DNA of 64,000 nt from Acidobacteriota bacterium (GTDB taxonomy: Bacteria; Acidobacteriota; Terriglobia; Acidiferrales; UBA7541): positions 62,001 to 126,000 of the forward strand of contig PMES01000148.1 of NCBI GenBank assembly GCA_003154775.1, written 5' to 3'. This document shows, piece by piece, positions 40,085 through 47,057 of the stretch. Below the pieces are notes generated by a model that saw nothing but the letters and a program-made list of their open reading frames with translations, was not told where the DNA came from and did not search any database. The stretch's first letter is position 1. Each line of letters begins with the position of its first letter. A program made the translations under genes and the position numbers.

Positions 40085-40320
40085 TGCACGCGAACCTTCG
40101 CGGTATGTGTCTGGATTTCAAAAACTCGCTGGCCCCGCTGATATGCTTGTGCTTCATCAAGCTTGAGCCATATTAGTGCATCGTTTTCGCAACCCGGTTT
40201 ACCGCACACAACGCCGCTGGATGGATGGCCTGCTGGAAGGTACGGTTCGTCCGAATAACCGGGCGGTTTCACGCTTCCGCCTGTAGGCTTGCCACATTTC
40301 TCGCATCGGGCGATTGCCAT
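40081..40320 (-). CDS. small zinc-ribbon hypothetical protein
   Basis: MAIARCEKCGKPTGG...VVCGKPGCENDALIWLKLDEAQAY; SD GGAGGAATCATG. Confidence 0.65.
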   Translation of the reverse strand: MAIARCEKCGKPTGGSVKPPGYSDEPYLPAGHPSSGVVCGKPGCENDALIWLKLDEAQAYQRGQRVFEIQTHTAKVRVQ

Positions 40321-40334
40321 GATTCCTCCACGGC

Positions 40335-40350
40335 GCGGATTTCATCACGC
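40335..40350 (-). promoter_or_regulatory. island promoter-like motif M5 (diverged)
   Basis: Plus strand GCGGATTTCATCACGC; overlaps the stop codon of the upstream gene. Confidence 0.4.
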
Positions 40351-40974
40351 ACTCGGTTGCGGATTCCTTTTGGCCGCCGGTCCATACGTCCCGATTAAAG
40401 CCTCGGCTTCCTTACAATCCGCAACGTAGTTCTGGACCGCAAGAAACTTTCCAATCAGAAGCAGCGTACAGGTGGTTGCGGTCGTCGTTGCCTGTGTGAT
40501 CTCTTCTTCAGTGTAAGCGGGTTTTGCAACTGCGCCCGTGAATCGGCGGCCCAGTTGAAGCATTCCAGTGTGAGCGTAGCTGCACATCGCGGCCCAACTT
40601 CGAGCCCGCAGGTTCTCAAAGAATCCTTGTGCCTGATACTTTGCGTCTATGGCCTGTGCCATCTCCACCATGTTCAATGGTAAACGGTCGTCTCGTTCAA
40701 AAACCTGTAGCTGCGCTTCCGTGGCACAAAAATTCACCCACAAGCCGCGATAGACCCCCTCGACAATGCTTCGGACCAGTGCGAATGCGGAACCAATTTT
40801 GTCGTTGCGGATTGAAAGCAGCATGGCCTCGTGGTGCTCGATGATTTGGGTGAGAGTGCCCATGACGATTACGCCACGCAAATCATCGGGATATGAGTGC
40901 CGGGCAAGAATGGCTTTTGCTTTACCCATTATCCCTTCGACCGTTTCGAGGTGTTTCGTAGTTTCTGGTGTCAT
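40345..40974 (-). CDS. hypothetical helical protein (possibly DUF6988-like)
   Basis: AIIEHHEAMLLS-like helical region (LTQIIEHHEAMLLSIRNDKIGSAFALVRSIVEGVYRGLW...); family assignment tentative. Confidence 0.65.
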   Translation of the reverse strand: MTPETTKHLETVEGIMGKAKAILARHSYPDDLRGVIVMGTLTQIIEHHEAMLLSIRNDKIGSAFALVRSIVEGVYRGLWVNFCATEAQLQVFERDDRLPLNMVEMAQAIDAKYQAQGFFENLRARSWAAMCSYAHTGMLQLGRRFTGAVAKPAYTEEEITQATTTATTCTLLLIGKFLAVQNYVADCKEAEALIGTYGPAAKRNPQPSA

Positions 40975-40985
40975 GGACCCTCCAA

Positions 40986-41003
40986 GCGTGGATTCTATCA
41001 GGC
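40986..41003 (-). promoter_or_regulatory. island promoter-like motif M2
   Basis: Minus strand CCTGATAGAATCCACGCT, 17 nt from the start codon. Confidence 0.6.
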
Positions 41004-41127
41004 ATCGGTAACTTTGGCGTACCGTACTTAATTGTTAGATGGAGACAGAGGCTTCCAAGGCGCGTGCTTTCTTCTTGTCGTCAGAAGATACTTCGGGGTG
41101 TGAAAATCGTTCGAGAAGAGTCCCTGA

Positions 41128-41358
41128 TTAGCTGCGGCGCACGTGGCTCAAGTCGCATTTCGGATTTCGTTTGAGATGTTCAAAGTGCGGCCCTTGTTTT
41201 CCGCCAGCCACCATCGGCTTAACTGGCTTTCGACATTTCGGATTTGGACAGCGAAATCCCAGCTTGCCAGCCGGGATTTTGAGCTTCAGAGCGTCAGCCA
41301 CTTCCCGAATCGCGTTCGCAAGATCAACGTCAATCAGGCATTCATTTATTTTGGGCAT
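41128..41358 (-). CDS. small zinc-binding hypothetical protein
   Basis: LGFRCPNPKCRKPVKPMVAGGKQGPHFEHLKRNPKCDLSH. Confidence 0.6.
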   Translation of the reverse strand: MPKINECLIDVDLANAIREVADALKLKIPAGKLGFRCPNPKCRKPVKPMVAGGKQGPHFEHLKRNPKCDLSHVRRS

Positions 41359-41385
41359 TGCGGTCTCTTCCCTTCTTAACTTAAC

Positions 41386-41416
41386 GCGGATTCTATCACG
41401 CGCCGACCTGCGCGAC
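41386..41416 (-). promoter_or_regulatory. island promoter-like motif M3
   Basis: Plus strand GCGGATTCTATCACGCGCCGACCTGCGCGAC. Confidence 0.65.
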
Positions 41417-41422
41417 GGCCCG

Positions 41423-41866
41423 TCACTCTCGATTCTTCCTGTCCTTTCGGCGTGGAACGTGTTCTTTGCGCACTCTCTTTTTTCGCTCTAATGGCTTCAG
41501 CCATCCAACCACAATCTTTGAAAGTTCTTTCCCTACAGGCCCGAAGAATTCTTTGCCAAATGCCTTGCCGCCTGCTACCCCTGCACTTATAGCAAAAATC
41601 ACGGAGATTCCCACTGCGGGATATTGGGAAAATGTGACCATCAGTCCCTGCGCTTGCGCCGGATCAATCGGATTACGCATTCGTGGAATCTCGTACTTGA
41701 TTCGCACTTCCGCACCCGGCCACCGCTTCGAGATTTCATTTCGCAGAGTCGGCAGCGCATGCTGAAGTGCGGTCGCGTCGTGCCTTGGGTAGGGGAAAGG
41801 AACAAATACTTCGGATTCTTGATCGGCACTGTTATTACCGCTTACAACTCTCACCAGCGGGGCCAT
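41423..41866 (-). CDS. hypothetical protein with central hydrophobic segment
   Basis: ORF with hydrophobic SVIFAISAGVAGGKAFG and basic C-terminus. Confidence 0.55.
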   Translation of the reverse strand: MAPLVRVVSGNNSADQESEVFVPFPYPRHDATALQHALPTLRNEISKRWPGAEVRIKYEIPRMRNPIDPAQAQGLMVTFSQYPAVGISVIFAISAGVAGGKAFGKEFFGPVGKELSKIVVGWLKPLERKKRVRKEHVPRRKDRKNRE

Positions 41867-41934
41867 TTAACCCTCCTTCACTGCGATCTCCGCGCTTCGG
41901 GCCAAACCATCTGGTTCTTACCCCATTCCTGTGG

Positions 41935-41965
41935 CCGGATTCCGGCATGCGCCGATCTGCGCGCC
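41935..41965 (-). promoter_or_regulatory. island motif M6 (diverged -10, conserved extension)
   Basis: Plus strand CCGGATTCCGGCATGCGCCGATCTGCGCGCC aligns with M3. Confidence 0.45.
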
Positions 41966-41984
41966 CTGAACTGGCAATGTCCAT

Positions 41985-42203
41985 TTATTTCTTCTTTGTG
42001 TCCATCCGCTCGAAGAACTTCTCCCAGCTCAAATTTCCAAGGCGCTTTCTTCCCTTGGGACCAACAAAGGCTGCAATGCCAGCGTGATTTATTTCCACGC
42101 GCCCAAGATACTTACCCCGCTTGCTGTGCGCCCATACCGTTAATCCGACCTTGCCCAGCGTGACCTTTTCGTGAAGCTTTAGATCTCCCATGCGCTTTTT
42201 CAT
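41985..42203 (-). CDS. small basic hypothetical protein
   Basis: MKKRMGDLKLHEKVTLGKVGLTVWAHSKRGKYLGRVEINHAGIAAFVGPKGRKRLGNLSWEKFFERMDTKKK; SD GGAGGAAT. Confidence 0.6.
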   Translation of the reverse strand: MKKRMGDLKLHEKVTLGKVGLTVWAHSKRGKYLGRVEINHAGIAAFVGPKGRKRLGNLSWEKFFERMDTKKK

Positions 42204-42223
42204 AGGCAGGATTCCTCCGTTAC

Positions 42224-42239
42224 GCGGATTCTATCACGG
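42224..42239 (-). promoter_or_regulatory. island promoter-like motif M4
   Basis: Plus strand GCGGATTCTATCACGG. Confidence 0.65.
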
Positions 42240-42401
42240 ATACTTTACTAGTGGGTACCGGCGCTGCGAGCTGGGCAGGCCGGGACAATGAATCCGAGAG
42301 CGTGGATGGGCGCCCAGTCCTCGTGGTTTGAGGGCAGGTCTTGGGGTTTGCGATGCTGCGCAAGGCTCGTCCAAGCCGGTTGAAATCACCGGGGAAAGAG
42401 A

Positions 42402-42468
42402 TGGTTTGGGGAGTCTTTGTTTGGAGGGCAGCGTTACGCCGGGAGTGAACTCCCGGCCTCCTAAAGAG
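42402..42468. repeat. family-B repeat (B1)
   Basis: TGGTTTGGGGAGTCTTTGTTTGGAGGGC...GCCGGGAGTgaACTCCCGGCCTCCTAAAGAG. Confidence 0.75.
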
Positions 42469-42473
42469 AAGAA

Positions 42474-42541
42474 GGGAGTTTGGGGAATTTTGTTTTGAGG
42501 GCGCTTGTATGTCGGACGTGAATGTCCGACCCCCTAAGGAG
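42474..42541. repeat. family-B repeat (B2)
   Basis: GGGAGTTTGGGGAATTTTGTTTTGAGGGCGC...GTCGGACgtgaatGTCCGACCCCCTAAGGAG. Confidence 0.75.
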
Positions 42542-42547
42542 GAAGAC

Positions 42548-42657
42548 AGATCCCTCGACCCCGACGAAGCGTACGGGGCGCACAAACCGCGCTGCACGAC
42601 GCGACGCGCCAAACTGCGGCGTGGCAGAAAAACTCGGGTCGTTTCGCTCGGGATGAC
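42548..42657 (+). repeat. family-A hairpin repeat (R3)
   Basis: AGATCCCTCGACCCCGACGAAGCGTACGGGGCGCACAAACCGCGCTGC...CTCGGGATGAC. Confidence 0.88.
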
Positions 42658-42751
42658 GGCGGGGGAGAAGAGCGGACCCACCTTTTGCTGAAAGCGCAAA
42701 AGATGGGCCACCCGGGGGCTCCCACACCCTAACAATGTGCCGCCCACAAGG

Positions 42752-43066
42752 TCAGGCCATGAGCAGGGCTTTGGGGTTCTTCTTGGCGATCACCAGGAGT
42801 TTGAGCGCGGCTTGGCGCGGGCGGCGGGTGCCTTGCTCCCAACTGCGCACGGCGTTGGGGCTGACGTTCAGGAAGGTGGCGAAGAGCGTCTGGCTGGCAT
42901 TGAGGGTGAGGCGGATGCGGCGAACTTCCTTGGGCGAGATTTGCCGGGGGCGCGCGGGAATGCGCGTGATACGCAGATTGACAGCCTGGCCACGCTCATA
43001 GGCCGCGGCGTCCTGAAGCGCCTCCCTCATGTCGTCGAAGATATTCAGCTTGATTTTCTTTGCCAT
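42752..43066 (-). CDS. XRE-family helix-turn-helix (HigA/antitoxin-like) regulator
   Basis: RISPKEVRRIRLTLNASQTLFATFLNVSPNAVRSWEQGTRRPRQAALKLL. Confidence 0.88.
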   Translation of the reverse strand: MAKKIKLNIFDDMREALQDAAAYERGQAVNLRITRIPARPRQISPKEVRRIRLTLNASQTLFATFLNVSPNAVRSWEQGTRRPRQAALKLLVIAKKNPKALLMA

Positions 43067-43085
43067 GTTCAGCCTCAATGTGAGA

Positions 43086-43102
43086 ATACCACATTGTGGT
43101 AT
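43086..43102. promoter_or_regulatory. probable operator of the XRE regulator
   Basis: Perfect palindrome ATACCACA-T-TGTGGTAT directly upstream of the gene. Confidence 0.7.
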
Positions 43103-43157
43103 AGGGAGTTTGCACGTACCCGCAGGTGACCTCTAAAGGAGCGGAGAGAGGCGAAGA

Positions 43158-43268
43158 GAGATCCCTCGACCCCGACGAAGCGTACGGGGCGCACAAACCG
43201 CGCTGCGCGACCCGACGCGCCGTAATTCGGCGCGAAAGAGAAAATCGGGTCGCTCCACTCGGGATGAC
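43158..43268 (+). repeat. family-A hairpin repeat (R4)
   Basis: GAGATCCCTCGACCCCGACGAAGCGTACGGGGCGCACAAACCGCGCTGCGCGACCCGACGCGCC...CTCGGGATGAC. Confidence 0.9.
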
Positions 43269-43360
43269 GGCGAGGGAGAAGAGCGGGTAGCTGGGAGAAG
43301 AGCAGTGGCGAGTGACCCTTCGCGGAGATCGCTCTGGGTAAACGAGTGGCGAGCGGGGTC

Positions 43361-43455
43361 GGGGAGTTTGGGGAGTTTTTATTTTGGGATGGCCTGGATG
43401 TCGGACCCTTCGAGGCTCAGCGTAGACATGAATGTCCGACCCACTAAGAAGTAGG
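43361..43455. repeat. family-B repeat (B3)
   Basis: GGGGAGTTTGGGGAGTTTTTATTTTGGGATGGC...GTCGGAC[27-nt insert]GTCCGACCCACTAAGAAG. Confidence 0.7.
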
Positions 43456-43456
43456 A

Positions 43457-43534
43457 GAGATCCCTCCACTCCGCGGCCCGACGCGCCACAAGTCGGCGCG
43501 GAAGAAAAAGTCGGGCCGCTCCGGTCGGGATGAC
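43457..43534 (+). repeat. family-A hairpin repeat (R5)
   Basis: GAGATCCCTCCACTCCGCGGCCCGACGCGCC...CGGTCGGGATGAC. Confidence 0.88.
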
Positions 43535-43766
43535 AGAGGGTAGAGGAGCGGACCGCCGCGCAACCCCGACCGGGGCGCAAAGAACGCGTTTCCCTCCTTC
43601 GGCGGGCAGGCAGGAGGCGGCCACTACACAAGAAGCAAGAAGTGGTAGGTTGAACTTATCCCGTACCTTTTAGGGTGAAGGTGTTGCGCGGGGCGCGCGG
43701 CGGGGTGCGTTGAAGCTGTGATATGCTGCGTGGCGAGCCGGAGAGTCCGACGAAGGAGATCGCACC

Positions 43767-44036
43767 ATGAGACTGTTGGCGACAATTGGCGTGCTGTTAT
43801 TTGTGCCGGTGTGCGCGCACGCGCAAGCGGCCAAGCCCTGTGAAGAGTTGAAGACGGAAATCGCAGCGAAGCTGGACGCCAAAGGCGTGAAGTCGTACAC
43901 GCTGGAAATCGTGGACAAGGACAAGGATGCGGAAGGCAAGGTGGTGGGCACTTGCGAGGGCGGAACGAAAAAGATCGTGTACCGCAGAACGTCAACCCCG
44001 CCGGAAACCCCGGCTCCGGAAGCGAGCAAGCCGTAG
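43767..44036 (+). CDS. DUF1161-like secreted protein
   Basis: Signal peptide; CEELKTEIAAKLDAKGVKSYTLEIVDKDKDAEGKVVGTCEGGTKKIVYRR. Confidence 0.85.
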   Translation: MRLLATIGVLLFVPVCAHAQAAKPCEELKTEIAAKLDAKGVKSYTLEIVDKDKDAEGKVVGTCEGGTKKIVYRRTSTPPETPAPEASKP

Positions 44037-44090
44037 TCCGGGTTTCTCACAAACCACGATCTATCCATTGTTCCCTATCGGCAGGACGCG

Positions 44091-44181
44091 GTCATCCTGA
44101 GGCGATCCGATGAGGTCCAGTGTCGGGACTCCGGTGGAGTCCACCGGACTCCCAAAACCGGAGATCGCCGAAGGACCTCGA
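44091..44181 (-). repeat. family-A hairpin repeat (R7)
   Basis: GTCATCCTGAGG...GGGACTCCGGTGG-AGT-CCACCGGACTCCC...CGAAGGACCTC. Confidence 0.75.
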
Positions 44182-44209
44182 CATCAAAATTGTTCGCGGA
44201 GTGTCAGTT

Positions 44210-44271
44210 GAGATCCTTCGGGACGCCCCGACCAGGTCGGGGTAAACGCCCGGCGCGCCCCTCAGGATGAC
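44210..44271 (+). repeat. family-A hairpin repeat (R8)
   Basis: GAGATCCTTCGGGACGCCCCGACCAGGTCGGGG...CTCAGGATGAC; inverted relative to R7. Confidence 0.78.
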
Positions 44272-44404
44272 AGGCCGCTATGCTGTTTTAATAGTGGTGA
44301 AATCTCAGCTAGTGAGATAGTGCGGCTAATCCGCGGGATCCTCGGCAGCGCTTCGGTCGCGTGGCCCGGGTATAAACGCTAAGCCTGAAATCCGAAGTTG
44401 AAGA

Positions 44405-44482
44405 GAGATCCCTCCACTCCGCGGCCCGACGCGCCATAATTCGGCGCGAAAGAAAAAATCGGGCCGCTCCGGTCGGGATGAC
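44405..44482 (+). repeat. family-A hairpin repeat (R6)
   Basis: GAGATCCCTCCACTCCGCGGCCCGACGCGCCATAATTCGGCGCG...CGGTCGGGATGAC, near-identical to R5. Confidence 0.88.
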
Positions 44483-44632
44483 AACAAATTACTGTTTCTT
44501 CGCAAGCTGTGAAGCCGTGCGCTCCGCTGCAGCTCAACTGACCGCAAGCAACGGGTGTCTCGCCACAATTCCGGCGGGGGCAGTGAAAACCCTCAGGCCT
44601 CAAAGGCCTGAGCTACAATCTCTTCCACGGCC

Positions 44633-45283
44633 TTAGCGGGAATAGTTTTTCAGATAGGGGGGAAGAGGAGTGTTGCTCTTGAGGCGCGGGTCGGGTTGCG
44701 GCGGCTGGGCCACGGTTTCGAGCGGGAGGACGCCGGCCCAGACTGGGAGAGCGTAGTCTGCCTCGTCATCCACCGGGCCGCCGGTGCGCACCTTGGCGGA
44801 AACTTCTTCGAGGGGCAAGGCCAGGACCATGGTGCCCTTCAGTTCCTGCTCGGAGGGATGGCGAACATCGTTCCAGCGGCCCTTTAGCACGTGTTCGGTG
44901 AAGATGCGCATGGCTTCCATTTTTTCGGCGGGATCTTCCACGAGCCTTGCGGTGCCGAGGATCACGACCGAACGGTAGTTCACGGAATGGTGGAACACCG
45001 AGCGCGCGAGCACGAGTCCATCCACGTGCGTGACCGTGACGCAAACGGGCACACCCCCGCTGAGCGTGCGGAGCATGCGACTGGCGGGGCTGCCGTGGAG
45101 ATACAGCGTGTCGCCGGCGCGGCCATAGTTCGTGGGGATGACGTACGGCTGGCCGTCGGCATTGAAGCCGACGTGGCAGACGAAGCCCGCGTCGAGAATG
45201 CCGTAGACCGTTTCGCGATCGTACGTGGCGCGCTTGGGCAGGCGTTTGACTTGCGTGCGTTCGGTGGGAGTGAATTCGCTCAT
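44633..45283 (-). CDS. pyridoxamine 5'-phosphate oxidase-like flavin-binding protein (NimA-like)
   Basis: YGILDAGFVCHVGFNADGQPYVIPTNYGRAGDTLYLHGSPASRMLRTLSGGVPVCVTVTHVDGLVLARSVFHHSVNYRSVVILG. Confidence 0.9.
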   Translation of the reverse strand: MSEFTPTERTQVKRLPKRATYDRETVYGILDAGFVCHVGFNADGQPYVIPTNYGRAGDTLYLHGSPASRMLRTLSGGVPVCVTVTHVDGLVLARSVFHHSVNYRSVVILGTARLVEDPAEKMEAMRIFTEHVLKGRWNDVRHPSEQELKGTMVLALPLEEVSAKVRTGGPVDDEADYALPVWAGVLPLETVAQPPQPDPRLKSNTPLPPYLKNYSR

Positions 45284-45552
45284 TGCACTATTTTACTGTT
45301 TGACGGGCGAGGCGCCAGAGCCAACTTGGCCTTCCGCAGGCGCGCCCCGCTTCCGACCTGGTGCCCTGGCTTTCCTCCCAGAGGGCAAGCACAAGGCCGC
45401 CCCTGCACGAGCAACGGCAGACCCTAGGCGGGCAGATCCTACAAAGCGAGATCGGCAGCTACAAAGGCAAACCCAAGAACACAGTCCCTTCGAGGCTCAG
45501 GGCAAGCAGGAGTGACTGTGCCACAGATGTTGAGATGGGCGCGGCAGTGCCG

Positions 45553-46731
45553 CTAGAGATCGTCCAGGTCTTCTTGAGGCTTCAGCGGGGTGATTTTGTG
45601 AACGAGTTTGGCGCCGTGCTTGCGGATGCCGGCCAGGATGGCGCGGCGAGTTTCGACGGGAAGCATTTCCGGGGCGAAGACGCCGGCGGATTCGCGCGGA
45701 AAAAACTTGATGAAGAGAGCGGCGACGTGCGCGGTGGCGTAGGCGACGGGTGTCGTGAGACGTCCCTGGAGGCGGATCTGGTAGAGCGTGGGGAATGAGG
45801 CATCGCTGCGGATGAGCAGATGCTGGTCGTCCTTGGGGGAGTGCTTGACGCCGCGCACGAGGACGGACGCAGCGAAACGCGCATTCTGCAAAATACCCTG
45901 GCGGATCAGGGCCGCGATCTTTCGCGGCGAGGAAGTTTCCGGAAAGCGCTGGCGGGGAATGCCGCGCGATTTGGAGAGCTTGCCTTGCTTGTGCCAGCGG
46001 CGCAAGCGGTCAAATTCATTGCCGCCAATTTTGACGTCGAGGTCCTGCATGGGAATGGAGTAAGGAAGGGTGGCCACTTCATCCTGAGCGGCGAGGACGA
46101 CGCGTGCGGGACCGATGGGATCGGGGAAGCGGAACTTTTCGAGTTCGGAGAAGCGCTTGGCCAGGTGAAATTTCTTCTGGCGATAGATGCGCGGCTGAGA
46201 AATGGCCTCATCGAAAGAGACCTCGGGCGACCACTGGGAGATGGGGTCGTCGCTCTCGGAGCTTTCGTAGAGGCGGATCTGTACCGATTGGACTTCGCCG
46301 AGGAGCTCGGCGGCACGTTTTACCAGCAGATTGGTCAGGCCGGGAGCAGCGCCCGCATTGATCAGCGCGGCGCGGCGCTTGGCCTCGAATTTGCGGGCGT
46401 AGCGGAATTGCTCGGGCTTAAAGGGATTGCGCGTCAAGTGGGAACTGAGATCAACGTAGTGGGCGCGAAGGCGAAGGGCGGCGCGGAGCACGATTTCGTT
46501 GAACACGGAAGCGGAGGCGTTGACGATCAACTGGCAGCCCTTTGCGGCGCGGACGATGCCGCGGAGGTTGCGGGCGTTGACGTGGGTCACGGCGATGGTG
46601 GATTTTTTGCCGAGAAAGCGGCGGGCGCGTGCGGGATCGCGGTCGCCACACCAAACATCGTGGCCCTGGCGTTCCAGCAGTTGTGCGAGGAGCGAGCCGG
46701 CGGCCCCCGCTCCCAGGATGAAGATACGCAT
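45553..46731 (-). CDS. saccharopine dehydrogenase NADP-binding family protein
   Basis: MRIFILGAGAAGSLLAQLLERQGHDVWCGDRDPARARRF; start at MRIFILG preferred to the ORF-track start. Confidence 0.85.
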   Translation of the reverse strand: MRIFILGAGAAGSLLAQLLERQGHDVWCGDRDPARARRFLGKKSTIAVTHVNARNLRGIVRAAKGCQLIVNASASVFNEIVLRAALRLRAHYVDLSSHLTRNPFKPEQFRYARKFEAKRRAALINAGAAPGLTNLLVKRAAELLGEVQSVQIRLYESSESDDPISQWSPEVSFDEAISQPRIYRQKKFHLAKRFSELEKFRFPDPIGPARVVLAAQDEVATLPYSIPMQDLDVKIGGNEFDRLRRWHKQGKLSKSRGIPRQRFPETSSPRKIAALIRQGILQNARFAASVLVRGVKHSPKDDQHLLIRSDASFPTLYQIRLQGRLTTPVAYATAHVAALFIKFFPRESAGVFAPEMLPVETRRAILAGIRKHGAKLVHKITPLKPQEDLDDL

Positions 46732-46828
46732 GATTTTAGCAAACTGTATCACAGCCCCGGAGGTAGCGGCGCGCGGGACGACCCGGGGATAGCCAGAATT
46801 GAACTGGGATAAGGACGGGCGTACACTG

Positions 46829-46985
46829 TGCAAGTTAACTCCGACCCCGCTTGCCTACGGGAGAGACATCCCAGGGCGGCGGGGCGAGGCGAGCCGGGAG
46901 CGGTTCGCCGAGGGTTTGGGCGGAAACGCCCAAGCCTCCCGTGCGGTGAATTTTGCCGCGCTTGGAAAGGAGCCCGTAAGCCGGA
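46829..46985 (+). ncRNA. candidate Moco-type riboswitch aptamer in moaA leader (boundaries approximate)
   Basis: ~230-nt structured leader upstream of moaA with GGGCGGAAACGCCC hairpin and GCCTCCCGTG, resembling the Moco RNA motif. Confidence 0.55.
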
Positions 46986-47008
46986 AATGTGTACATTTTC
47001 GGCTGGAG

Positions 47009-47037
47009 CCCGATTCCCTGTGCGAATCGGGTTTTTT
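47009..47037 (+). terminator. intrinsic terminator immediately upstream of moaA (attenuator)
   Basis: CCCGATTC-CCTGTGC-GAATCGGG-TTTTTT, about 20 nt before the moaA start codon. Confidence 0.85.
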
Positions 47038-47057
47038 GTTTCTGGGTTGGTTAAGCG

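Noticed and set aside
38955-42203. Anti-phage defence system in the hypothetical island
   Set aside because: No recognised nuclease, helicase, NTPase or TIR-type motif in these short proteins; calling it defence would be speculation.
42996-43631. 211-aa minus-strand ORF
   Set aside because: Composed of family A/B repeat translations (RRVAQRGLCAPYASSGSRDLSS), not a gene.
45479-45519. ACAGTCCCTTCGAGGCTCAG...GAGTGACTGT as another family-A copy
   Set aside because: Shares only the CCTTCGAGGCTCAG fragment with B3; lacks the GAGATCC/GGATGAC termini.
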